Both the position numbers and the translations under genes were made by a program. Source: Hymenobacter sp. BT559 (GTDB lineage: Bacteria; Bacteroidota; Bacteroidia; Cytophagales; Hymenobacteraceae). Taken from it: 64,000 nt of DNA. The notes beneath the pieces were generated by a model. That model ran no database searches. It was not told where the DNA came from and saw only the letters and a list, made by a program, of their open reading frames with translations. The stretch is taken from contig NZ_JAGETY010000003.1 in the NCBI RefSeq assembly GCF_017571525.1, forward strand, positions 124,001 through 188,000, given 5' to 3'. Position 1 is the stretch's first letter. Every line of letters begins with the position of its first letter. Positions 54,583 to 62,643 of this stretch are shown here, piece by piece.

Positions 54583-55746
54583 ATGCGCTCACCTTCGCTC
54601 CTACTGGCCCTGCTGCCGCTCCTGGCGGCGTGTAGCCGGCCCACGGCCCGCACTCCCAGCCTTGTGGCTACTGATACTTATTTTCCGGCGCCCGGCGCGG
54701 GCTGGCAGCACCAAGCGCCCGCCGCTGAGGGCCTGGACCCCGCCAAGCTAGCCGAGGCTGTGGCGTTCGCCCAAACTCAGGAAACGACCCAGATGACGCC
54801 AAACTTCTCCACCCAGGAGGGGATTTTTGGCAAGCTGCTCGGCCCCATGCCCACCAGCCGCGCCGCTACCAACGGCCTCGTGCTGCGCCACGGCTACCTC
54901 GTGGCTGAGTGGGGCGATACCGAGCGCCCCGACCCTACCTACAGCGTGGCTAAAAGCTACCTCTCAACCATCCTGGGCATTACCATCGACCGCGGTCTTA
55001 TCAAGGACATTCACGAGCCAGTGGCGAATTACATCCACGACGGGGGCTACAACTCGGAGCATAACAAGCTAATTACCTGGGAACACCACGCGCGCCAAAC
55101 CAGCGAGTGGGAAGGCGAGCTGTGGGGCAAAAACGCCGACTTCGTGGGGCGCGAAGCCTTCGGCAAGGGCGAGCGCAAGCCACGCGCCCTGCAAGCGCCC
55201 GGCACCTACTTCGAGTACAACGACGTGCGTATCAATCGGCTAGCCCTCTCACTGCTGCGCGTGTGGCAGCGCCCCCTGTCCGACGTACTCAAAACGGAAG
55301 TGATGCAGCCTATCGGCGCGTCCAGCACCTGGCAGTGGGTGCCCTACCCCAACGCCGTGGCCCAAATCAATGGCAAGCCCATGCCCTCGGTAAGCGGCGG
55401 CACACGCTGGGGGGGCGGCCTGCGCATCAGCGCCCGCGACGAGGCGAGGCTCGGCTACCTCATGCTGCGGCGCGGCCGCTGGGGCCGGCGCCAGGTGGTG
55501 TCGGAAAGCTGGGTGCAGCAGGCTACCACGCGCGGCCCCGTCGGCCCCGACTACGGCTACCTCTGGTGGCTCAATACCGAGCAAAAAGCCTGGCCCGACG
55601 CGCCTGCTAACAGCTATGCCGCCCTCGGCGCCGGCCAGAATACCATCTGGGTTGACCCCACCCATGACATCGTCATCGTGTGGCGCTGGCACAACGGCAA
55701 CCCCAATGAGCTGATAAAACGCGTGCTGGCTGCGGTGAAGGAGTGA
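54583..55746 (+). CDS. Serine hydrolase, beta-lactamase family, lipoprotein
   Basis: A 387-residue product with a lipobox (LLPLLAACSRP, C17). YSVAKSYLSTIL gives the S-x-x-K of class C beta-lactamase-like enzymes, with S121 and K124. YFEYNDVRINRL provides the Y-x-N motif. The C-terminal part carries GYLWWLNTE and a G-x-N/G region in AGQNTIWVDP. Such proteins are esterases, D-peptidases or carboxypeptidases more often than true beta-lactamases. Attached to a membrane, facing the periplasm or outside. The gene stands alone. Confidence 0.88.
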   Translation: MRSPSLLLALLPLLAACSRPTARTPSLVATDTYFPAPGAGWQHQAPAAEGLDPAKLAEAVAFAQTQETTQMTPNFSTQEGIFGKLLGPMPTSRAATNGLVLRHGYLVAEWGDTERPDPTYSVAKSYLSTILGITIDRGLIKDIHEPVANYIHDGGYNSEHNKLITWEHHARQTSEWEGELWGKNADFVGREAFGKGERKPRALQAPGTYFEYNDVRINRLALSLLRVWQRPLSDVLKTEVMQPIGASSTWQWVPYPNAVAQINGKPMPSVSGGTRWGGGLRISARDEARLGYLMLRRGRWGRRQVVSESWVQQATTRGPVGPDYGYLWWLNTEQKAWPDAPANSYAALGAGQNTIWVDPTHDIVIVWRWHNGNPNELIKRVLAAVKE

Positions 55747-55814
55747 TTGTTTTTAGGCAGTAATTCCTAGCAACACTTAGAAAATGTTTGGATTTTGCTA
55801 AAAACGCCTCTGGA

Positions 55815-55910
55815 ACGTCATGCAGACCGCTGGGAAGCATCTAGCTCGCGACGTTGGATTCGTACCCCTAGCAGCGCGAGCGAGATGCTTCGACAAGCTC
55901 AGCATGACGT
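55815..55910. repeat. 96-bp palindromic intergenic element, copy B
   Basis: The ends are ACGTCATGC and GCATGACGT. Inner arms GAAGCATCT-A-GCTCGCG and CGCGAGC-G-AGATGCTTC pair around a core holding ACCCCTAGCAGCG. It has the same length, orientation and core order as the element at 61288-61383 (CATCT...CGTT...ACCCTAGC-GCGCG...), so both derive from one ancestor. It lies between the serine hydrolase and DUF1294. Confidence 0.85.
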
Positions 55911-55954
55911 GCTTTTAGAATTTTTAGAACACATTTCTTTTTTTCTTTACAAGC

Positions 55955-56230
55955 GTGATTTTACTAAGCTTGCTTTTTTTCAATGCGCTGTGCTTTCTCC
56001 TATTCTTCCTGGATAAGCAAAAAGCTCAGCGAGGCCAACGGCGCATTTCCGAAAAAACGCTGCACCTGGCTACCCTAGCGGGGGCGGCACCGGGCGCGTG
56101 GGCGGCTATTTTTCTGCTGCATCACAAAAACCGAAAAGCGGCTTTTTGGAGCGTTACCCTACTACTCACGCTGCTACAGGGTGTGGCTTTGTATTTTTTT
56201 ATATCGCCGCAGTTTCGGGCCCCGGGCTAG
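55955..56230 (+). CDS. DUF1294 small membrane protein
   Basis: A 91-residue protein with two or three hydrophobic helices. The block FFNALCFLLFFLDKQKAQRG is followed by RRISEKTLHLATLAGAAPGA, the family's signature, and HHKNRKAAFWSVTLLL. The function of DUF1294 is unknown. The start is GTG. The first helix then begins directly, and no better ATG is available. It converges with the broken membrane gene at 56258. Confidence 0.88.
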   Translation: MILLSLLFFNALCFLLFFLDKQKAQRGQRRISEKTLHLATLAGAAPGAWAAIFLLHHKNRKAAFWSVTLLLTLLQGVALYFFISPQFRAPG

Positions 56231-56257
56231 TTGGCTACTGGCACGAGTTACGTTGTG

Positions 56258-56763
56258 TTAAACTCGCGCTAGTGAGCGGGTGTTTGTCGTAAAGAACACC
56301 CATAAGGCAAGAAAAAGGAATAGTATTCCTTCAACAACAAGCGTTGGGACTAACCCAACCAAATGATAAGGTTTTTGTAGATAATAGATAAACCAGTCCA
56401 ACGCTCTGGAATGATAAAATCCGCTTCGACTAATTAAAATTGCTACTACAACTACACCAACAGGCAGCCAGTAACCCACCCTTGTACATCGAGCGATTAT
56501 CGCAGATACTATCCACCCCACAAGATTTCCGGTTAGCCAAGCATAGCTATTACGCATATATAATTCAGAAACCCTTTCGCCTAGCCCTTGCCCAGGCTGC
56601 AATGGCATATGCTTTACTACGTCATTGCCGTATTTTTCATACGCATTGATAACATCAACATCGTGAAGCAAAAAAAGCCTTTTGGCTGCTAGTACTAATA
56701 GTACTGTAGCAAGAGAATGGGCAGCCCAGAGTAAGAGTTTTTTTCAACAGCTGCATTTATCAT
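56258..56763 (-). pseudogene. Membrane protein gene split by a frameshift in a homopolymer run
   Basis: An ORF of 137 codons from 56671 encodes part of a protein with several hydrophobic helices (AWLTGNLVGWIVSAIIARCT, YWLPVGVVVVAILISRSGFY, LVPTLVVEGILFLFLALWVF). Upstream, in the same frame, KLLLWAAHSLATVLLVLAAK is a first membrane helix without a start codon. In another frame an ATG at 56763 gives MINAAVEK and runs into the same place. The two join at a seven-base A run (T7 at 56738-56744), where one extra base would restore a 168-residue protein. It could be a real mutation, a sequencing error, slippage or phase variation. Family not recognised. Confidence 0.7.
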
Positions 56764-56793
56764 GGTAACTAATTATAATCTGTTAAACTACAG

Positions 56794-59700
56794 CTAGCAT
56801 TCCACCCAGCCGCCACCATCCCGCACCCTAGCCAATAGGGCCGCATGGTGCGGGGCGCGCTGCAACACCTGCTCATTGCCCAGCAGCACTAGCTGCTGGC
56901 GCGCCCGCGTCACGGCCACGTTGAGCTTGCGGTCGACCTGGCCGGTTTCGTCGGGCGACACCATGAGCTCCAGCTGGTGCTCGTGGTGGCAGCAGAAGCT
57001 CACGACAATGACCTCGCGCTGCGAGCCCTGGTAGCGCTCCACGGTATCGACGCTGACCTGGGCTAGCGCGGGCAAGTCGTGCTCCTGGGCTAGCTGGGCC
57101 AGCCGCGCGCGGATGCGGGCCGCCTGGTTGCGGTAGCTGGCGATGATGCCCAACGTGGCGTCAGGGTCGAAGGCCGGGCCGTAGCCCTGCACCACGGCCA
57201 GGGCGGCACGGGCGGCCAGCTCGGCCTCATGGCTCGACTCCTTTTGTGAAAGGTCGTCGGGCTGGCGGCGGGTGGGCACAAACACCAGGCGCTGGCGGCG
57301 CAGGGCCTCGCCAAAGGCATCGGCGGGGCTAGCCGCGGGCCAGGCGCTGGGGTTGAGGCTGGCGTGCTGCCAGGGCGCGGGGCTGCGCAGTTGCCCGCCG
57401 TAGAAGTCGTCGTTGACGAGCACGGCCAAGTCGGCGTGGGCGCGGTACTGGTTGGCTAGGGTACCGTGGGCGTAGGGCCACTGCGCCTCGGCACGCCGGA
57501 AAAGGCGCTCGAAATATGAGTTGCGCAGGTTGGTGAGGCCCAGCTGCTCCCGCAGCAAATCGGCCACGGCGGGGGCCACGGCGCTGGTTTCAGCCTCTTG
57601 CGTCACTACGGCCGGCAGCTGGCGGTGGTCGCCGATGAGGATGAATTTCTTAGCCTTGGCCAGCAGCGCCAGCATGGGGCCTTCGAGCACCTGGCTGGCC
57701 TCGTCTACCACGGCCACGTCGAACTGCTTGAGCTGAAACAGCTCGGGCCGGCCCAGCAGGCTGCTGATAGTGCCCACGTAGAGCGGCGTGCTGGTGAGGC
57801 GCGCCCGCACCATCTGGCGGGTGGGCAGGTCGCGAATCATATTGTCGAGCAAGTACGGCCGGTAGGCCGGCGAGGTACCCAGCCGCGAGCCGATGCGAAT
57901 AAACGGCAGCCCGGCATCCATCAACTGCTCGCAGATTTCGTCCACGGCGCGGTTGGTGTAGGCGGCCAGCAGCGTGCTTTTATCGTCGTTCACGAGGCGG
58001 ATGGCCAGCTCGCGCAGCACCGAGCGGGTTTTACCGGTGCCCGGCGGGCCGCAGAGTACAAACCAATCGGGCGCGGCCAGGGCTCGGGCCACTACCTCGG
58101 GTGCGGCGGTGGCAGGCTGGGCCGTGGCAGCATCCCAACCCTGCGGCGGGCGCGGCGCGGTGCGGGCCAGCAGCTGGCGGCGGCGCCCGGCGGGCAAGCT
58201 CAGGAAAGCCGTAAGGCCCGCCCACTCGCGCCGGAAGGTGTCGTAGGTATCGGGCTCCAGGGCCCAGTGCGAGTGGCCGTGCAGGTAGCGCGGGGCCATG
58301 CGGCGGTTGCGCACGGCCAGCACCACGCGGCCATCAGCGCCGAGGTCTTCGGCTAGGGTCACTTTTACCACCTGTGCATCGAGAGCGCTGAGGGTCTTGG
58401 TATTGCTAGCTATGGAGTCGCCAGCATTTCCCGCGTTTGCACTTTCAGACACTCCCGCTAGCCCCTGCGCATCGACTATAGCACGGCGGCGCGGGTAGAG
58501 AATGAGTGTGTCGCCGGCCCGGAAGTTGACTTCACGGCCACCTGCGGGGCGCTGAAAAATGAGGTGAGGGCCGAGGCCATCGCGGGCATCGTCGGGCGCG
58601 TTGCTGTGGTCTTCGATAAGCTCCAGCTCGTCGAGCAGGCTGAAATTCTGGTGCTTGCGGGCCTGGGGTAAGAGCCAGAGGCCGGCCTGGCCACCGGCGT
58701 CGCCGGGGCGGCCTTCGTCGCCAAGCAGGGCTAGCCGCATTTCACGGGCCGCGAAGCGGGTTAATTCGAGGCAGTAGGCGCGCTCGGTGCGGTCGGCGGC
58801 GGCCCAGACGTTCGCGGTTTTTTCGGCCTTTTCGCGGTTGAAGGGTGGGATGGCGGCCAGGTTGGGGCGCAGCACGGGGGCTAGCAGGGCGGCCGTTTGG
58901 CCGGGGCCGGTGGCGCGGGCTAGTTGTAGCTCCAGGCCCACGAGCTGGTTGCGGGCGGCCAGCAGCTGGTCCACGAGGGCCAGGTTTTGGAGCACCGGGC
59001 GCACGGCGGGCTGGTCCTCAGCCGCATTAGAATACAAAATGCTGGTGCGGCCCCGGCCGGCGGTTTCGCCATCGGCTCCGAATACTGATTCTAATAGCAG
59101 ACGATAGAGCTGGGCCTGGGCGGCGTGGTTGGTCCAGGGCTCGGCCACGGGCACTTTCACCGAGCTTTTGAGCTCCACGAGGTCGTAGCCGGTGGGGCTT
59201 TCGTGCAGCAGGTCGAGGCGGCCTTGCAGGCCGTAGGTAGCCGAGAGAAAAGTGGGTTCGAGAAAGCAATCGGCTAGCCGCAGGGGCTGCTGCTGGTAGC
59301 CGCTGCGCGAGCTGGTCGCGAAGCCCTGCTGGCGCGCCTGCCGCAGGGTGCGGTGGTGGCGGCGCAGGTCGTTCAGCAGCTCGGGCACGCCAGTGCGCGT
59401 CTGAAACTCGGGCAACGTGCTCAAGGTGAGCGGCTCGGCGCGAAAGAGCTTTTTAGTAAGAAAATGCTCGAGGTCGAAGTCGGGCTGGTTGCTGGTTGTT
59501 GCTTGTTGGTTGTTGGCTTCCTGGGTGGCGCTGGCTAGCTCGCTGCTAACCCGAAAGCCCTTGTGCGCGGCCCACTCGTGGCTCGCCGGCAGCCGGCCAC
59601 CTGCTGCCGGGCTACTGTCCACTTGGCTAGCCGCGTGGCTCACTTCCTCATCGAGCAGGCGGTTAACGAGGTTCCCCACCACGAGCGAGCGCGAGGCTTC

Positions 59701-60504
59701 ATCGGGCAAAAAATACTTGAGCAGCGCCAGCTCGGCATTGGTGCCATCGCGCTGGGCGCACTCGGCCAGGGTCGTAACGCTGATGAGGTAATCGGGCTCC
59801 AGCACCACGCGGCGCGGGCGCACACGGCCATCGGGCAGCAGCACGGGGCCGATGAGGTTGAGCGCCGGGTGCAGCGCAGCGGCGGGCAGCAGCAGGCTTT
59901 CGTAGGCGGGCGGCAGCTCCAACTGAAATGGGCCGGCCGGGCGGCCATCGGCGGGCACGCTCATTTCTACGGTGATGACGCCGCTGGGCAAGTCGGCGTG
60001 CACCACTTGCACCCGCCACACGGCGCGTGGGTCGGAGCTACTTTCGGGGCTAGCCACAGCGGGCAGCGCGGGCGTGGCGGCCGGCAGGTGAGCCTGGATT
60101 TCGGTGGGCACGGGCGGACGCGGGCCGGTGTAAGGCTCGCCCGTGAGGGCCCCCAGCAGCTCAGCCACAGCCATGAAGCCGGTGGCTACCTCGGCGGGGG
60201 TGCCAGGGTAGCTTTCGTGCAGCACGAGGTTGGCGGCCACGCGCAGGTCTTGCAGGCGGGCGCGCAGGCTGGGGTCCAGCTCCAGGGCGTAGCAGGCCCC
60301 GCCTATTGCCTGAAACAGGTTGCCGAACGGTGCTTTACGGCGCTTGTAGTCGGCCCGCAGCAGGCTTTCGAGCAGCTTGCGCAGGCGCGGCAGCTGGTCG
60401 GCGGGCGCGGCCGTGGGGTCGGCCAGGGTGGCGAGGCGGGCGTGGGGCGAGTCGGACAAAACGGCTAGGCGTAGGCTAAACTTAAAGGTAAGGCCAAGCC
60501 ACAC
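56794..60504 (-). CDS. Nuclease-helicase fusion, Dna2/Cas4-like
   Basis: A 1236-residue protein. Residues 1-330 have no recognised domain. Residues 330-560 contain a RecB/Cas4-type PD-(D/E)XK core: D431 in GLQGRLDLLHE and E444-L-K446 in YDLVELKSS. Residues about 800-1236 form an SF1B helicase of the Upf1/Dna2 group: GPPGTGKT (K825), VVDEASQVLEGP, GDHRQLPAVV, LRNSYFERLFRR, VDTVERYQGSQREVIVVSFC and LNVAVTRARQQLVLLG. The pairing suggests DNA end or flap processing; a defence role is possible. The Fe-S cysteine set of Dna2/Cas4 is not evident. It starts six bases after gpmA ends. Confidence 0.88.
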   Translation of the reverse strand: MWLGLTFKFSLRLAVLSDSPHARLATLADPTAAPADQLPRLRKLLESLLRADYKRRKAPFGNLFQAIGGACYALELDPSLRARLQDLRVAANLVLHESYPGTPAEVATGFMAVAELLGALTGEPYTGPRPPVPTEIQAHLPAATPALPAVASPESSSDPRAVWRVQVVHADLPSGVITVEMSVPADGRPAGPFQLELPPAYESLLLPAAALHPALNLIGPVLLPDGRVRPRRVVLEPDYLISVTTLAECAQRDGTNAELALLKYFLPDEASRSLVVGNLVNRLLDEEVSHAASQVDSSPAAGGRLPASHEWAAHKGFRVSSELASATQEANNQQATTSNQPDFDLEHFLTKKLFRAEPLTLSTLPEFQTRTGVPELLNDLRRHHRTLRQARQQGFATSSRSGYQQQPLRLADCFLEPTFLSATYGLQGRLDLLHESPTGYDLVELKSSVKVPVAEPWTNHAAQAQLYRLLLESVFGADGETAGRGRTSILYSNAAEDQPAVRPVLQNLALVDQLLAARNQLVGLELQLARATGPGQTAALLAPVLRPNLAAIPPFNREKAEKTANVWAAADRTERAYCLELTRFAAREMRLALLGDEGRPGDAGGQAGLWLLPQARKHQNFSLLDELELIEDHSNAPDDARDGLGPHLIFQRPAGGREVNFRAGDTLILYPRRRAIVDAQGLAGVSESANAGNAGDSIASNTKTLSALDAQVVKVTLAEDLGADGRVVLAVRNRRMAPRYLHGHSHWALEPDTYDTFRREWAGLTAFLSLPAGRRRQLLARTAPRPPQGWDAATAQPATAAPEVVARALAAPDWFVLCGPPGTGKTRSVLRELAIRLVNDDKSTLLAAYTNRAVDEICEQLMDAGLPFIRIGSRLGTSPAYRPYLLDNMIRDLPTRQMVRARLTSTPLYVGTISSLLGRPELFQLKQFDVAVVDEASQVLEGPMLALLAKAKKFILIGDHRQLPAVVTQEAETSAVAPAVADLLREQLGLTNLRNSYFERLFRRAEAQWPYAHGTLANQYRAHADLAVLVNDDFYGGQLRSPAPWQHASLNPSAWPAASPADAFGEALRRQRLVFVPTRRQPDDLSQKESSHEAELAARAALAVVQGYGPAFDPDATLGIIASYRNQAARIRARLAQLAQEHDLPALAQVSVDTVERYQGSQREVIVVSFCCHHEHQLELMVSPDETGQVDRKLNVAVTRARQQLVLLGNEQVLQRAPHHAALLARVRDGGGWVEC

Positions 60505-60510
60505 AACTAG

Positions 60511-61239
60511 CTATTTTGCCGCAGGGCTTGCGGCGGGCGCGGGGCCGTCCTCCTGCAAGTAGTAGTGCCGGATGCGGTTGAAATCCTCATCCAGCTCGTA
60601 CACCAGCGGCACACCGGTGGGGATATCGAGGCTGGTCACTTCTTCATCGCTCAGGTGGTCGATGTACTGCACCAGGGCGCGCAGGCTGTTGCCGTGGGCG
60701 GCGATAATCACCTTCTGGTTGCGGCGCAGGGCGGCCATTATCTTCTCGGCCCAGAAGGGCATGACGCGGGCCAGCGTCTCGCTCAGGTTCTCGGTCAGCG
60801 GCAATTCGCGCGCGGTGAGGTGGGCGTAGCGCAGGTCGTGGCCGGGCCAGCGCGGGTCATCTTTGGTAATGGCCGGCGGGTGCGCGTGGGGCGAGCGCCG
60901 CCACTCCTGCACCTGCGCAGCGCCGTACCGGGCGGCGGTTTCGGCCTTGTTGAGGCCTTGCAGCGCACCGTAGAACCGCTCATTCAGCCGCCACGACTTC
61001 TGCACCGGAATCCAGAGCTGGTTCATGTTTTCGAGGGCGATGTCGAGCGTTTTGATGGCTCGCTTCAGCACCGACGTATAGCCGATATCGAAGGTGTAGC
61101 CGTGCTGCTGGAGTAGCTGGCCAGCACGGGCCGCCTGCTGCTTGCCCAGGTCCGAGAGGTCCACGTCGGTCCAGCCCGTAAAGCGATTTTCCTGGTTCCA
61201 GACGCTTTCGCCGTGGCGTAGGAGCACGAGTTTTTCCAT
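60511..61239 (-). CDS. gpmA: 2,3-bisphosphoglycerate-dependent phosphoglycerate mutase
   Basis: A 242-residue glycolytic enzyme. [20 protein letters not shown] has the phosphohistidine and the family signature, [20 protein letters not shown] holds the glutamate that acts as acid/base, and [17 protein letters not shown] provides the second histidine. Length is near that of the dimeric dPGM. The C-terminal tail ([13 protein letters not shown]) is a little longer than usual. The helicase gene follows on the same strand almost without a gap. Confidence 0.97.
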   Translation of the reverse strand: MEKLVLLRHGESVWNQENRFTGWTDVDLSDLGKQQAARAGQLLQQHGYTFDIGYTSVLKRAIKTLDIALENMNQLWIPVQKSWRLNERFYGALQGLNKAETAARYGAAQVQEWRRSPHAHPPAITKDDPRWPGHDLRYAHLTARELPLTENLSETLARVMPFWAEKIMAALRRNQKVIIAAHGNSLRALVQYIDHLSDEEVTSLDIPTGVPLVYELDEDFNRIRHYYLQEDGPAPAASPAAK

Positions 61240-61287
61240 AAGATGGAGGTTCTTTTATGAAGCAGAACGGCTTTTAAACAAAACAGA

Positions 61288-61383
61288 CCGTCATGCGGAG
61301 CTTGCCGCAGCATCTTGCCCGAATCGTTAGGAAGGTGACCCTAGCGGCGCGGGAGAGCTGCTGCGGCAAGCTCCGCATGACGG
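61288..61383. repeat. 96-bp palindromic intergenic element, copy C
   Basis: Positions 61285-61312 and 61359-61386 are perfect reverse complements (28 bp), starting AGACCGTCATGCGGAGCTTG. The 46-base core, with GAATCGTTAGGAAG and ACCCTAGCGGCGCG, aligns with copy B. The right arm differs in sequence from copy B while its complement differs in the same places, so compensatory changes keep the stem. It sits between gpmA and DUF2911. Confidence 0.9.
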
Positions 61384-61415
61384 TCTATGAAACTGGTGAA
61401 GCTGGACGAAAAAGG

Positions 61416-61982
61416 CTATTTCACCATAAAGGCGACTTCCGTCTTACCCCACATCAGGGCCACTTTGCCCGACTTATCGGCCGTGATGGTGAACTGCTCT
61501 ACGGGGCTAGCCAGGGTCGTGGGCTTCACTTTCACGCGCAGCACGTCGTCGGCCGCTTTGTAGTCGTAGGCGCCCCACTGCTTGGCCGTTTTGTTGAAGA
61601 TGATGGTCCACTCGGTGGCGCCGGGGATGGTGAACAGGCCGTAGGTGCCGGCGGCCAGTGCCTGGCCGTTGATTTTCACCGGCTTGCTCACCGTGAAGGT
61701 GGTGGCTTCGTTGGCACCGGTGCGCCATACTTCGCCCACGGGGGCTAGCGGCGATTTCTCGCCGAAGGCGGCGCGGCCCTTCAGCGAGGGCTTGCTATAG
61801 TCGATGGTGACCTCGGTGCCGTGCACGTCAGCTTTCGCTACGGCCGGCGGGCTCGGGCGCTTCGACTTGTCTTCGGGCATCTTGGTTTGGGTGGTCGCGG
61901 GCGTGGTGGCCTGGGCGTGGGCCGCGGTGGCACCGGCGAGCAGCGCGGCGCCGGCTAGGGCCGCGAGGGGAAAAAAGCGCAT
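61416..61982 (-). CDS. DUF2911 secreted protein
   Basis: A 188-residue product with a signal peptide (ALAGAALLAGATAAHAQ). The mature part shows the family marks: VTIDYSKPSLKGRAAFG, GEVWRTGANEATTFTVSK, GTYGLFTIPGATEWTIIFNK and QWGAYDYKAADDVLRVKV, ending in a W-x-K-x-V-x-F strand. DUF2911 is widespread in Bacteroidota and of unknown role, probably periplasmic. It stands alone. Confidence 0.93.
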   Translation of the reverse strand: MRFFPLAALAGAALLAGATAAHAQATTPATTQTKMPEDKSKRPSPPAVAKADVHGTEVTIDYSKPSLKGRAAFGEKSPLAPVGEVWRTGANEATTFTVSKPVKINGQALAAGTYGLFTIPGATEWTIIFNKTAKQWGAYDYKAADDVLRVKVKPTTLASPVEQFTITADKSGKVALMWGKTEVAFMVK

Positions 61983-62129
61983 GGCTAGGGTGAAAAAAGG
62001 GTAGGTGAAATTGGTTGGAGCGATAAGTGCGAAGCCCGGTAATAAGTTTAACTAGCCACCTGGCACTGCACACTATTAAGTAGCCACTAAGTAGCCACGG
62101 CTGATTGATAAATTAATTTTCGCTAATCG

Positions 62130-62621
62130 CTAGTTCAATTTGTAGATAAACTCCGCTATTTCTGCTTGCCGGGCATTAGCGAAGCCGTAGTCAGTACCGA
62201 TTTTTACAAAGCCACCCTTTTCCAGTACTCGCTGCGACCCTAGATTATCAAAGGCAACGCGGCCAATAATTGGTCTGGCTGCTTCTATAAGCAGAAATTT
62301 TTTTAGGGCCGCGGCGGCCACTCCTCGGCCCCAGAAGTGTCGGTCTATCCAGTAGGTGATTTCAGCTTTTTCCTCCACCTCAAATTTTGCAATGCTCCCC
62401 ACGATGAGTTCATCAACCAGGATGGTTTGCATGTTGATGGCCGGGTCGCGTAGAAATCGGGTAAATTTTTCGACGTAAGCGTCCCGAGTCGCTTGGTCTT
62501 GTGGGGTGAATGCAGCCAGGTAGTTGGCTTCTGCATCAAGTTGAAACCGGAAGAAAAAATCCAGGTCGGGCTTTTCCGTTGGCCTAAGCTTTACTTGATT
62601 GATTAGCATCATATTGCGCAA
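62130..62621 (-). CDS. GNAT-family N-acetyltransferase
   Basis: A 163-residue RimJ/RimL-like acetyltransferase. LRPTEKPDLDFFFRFQLDAE begins the fold, and GSIAKFEVEEKAEITYWIDR leads to HFWGRGVAAAALKKFLLIEA, whose GRGVA is the acetyl-CoA pyrophosphate-binding loop. AFDNLGSQRVLEKGGFVKIG is the last conserved block. The substrate is unknown (a peptide, amine or antibiotic). The A+T content is higher than in the neighbours, which may mean later acquisition. Confidence 0.92.
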   Translation of the reverse strand: MRNMMLINQVKLRPTEKPDLDFFFRFQLDAEANYLAAFTPQDQATRDAYVEKFTRFLRDPAINMQTILVDELIVGSIAKFEVEEKAEITYWIDRHFWGRGVAAAALKKFLLIEAARPIIGRVAFDNLGSQRVLEKGGFVKIGTDYGFANARQAEIAEFIYKLN

Positions 62622-62643
62622 GAATTAGCACCTAGTGCTCCTA

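Noticed and set aside
59563..60468. 301-codon + strand frame opposite the nuclease-helicase gene
   Set aside because: Low-complexity antisense translation without similarity, while the opposite strand carries clear motifs.
55815..61383. Reading the palindromic elements as plain intrinsic terminators
   Set aside because: They have 46-base or larger cores, no T-tract at the right place, and the two long ones share length and core, so a repeat family explains them better.
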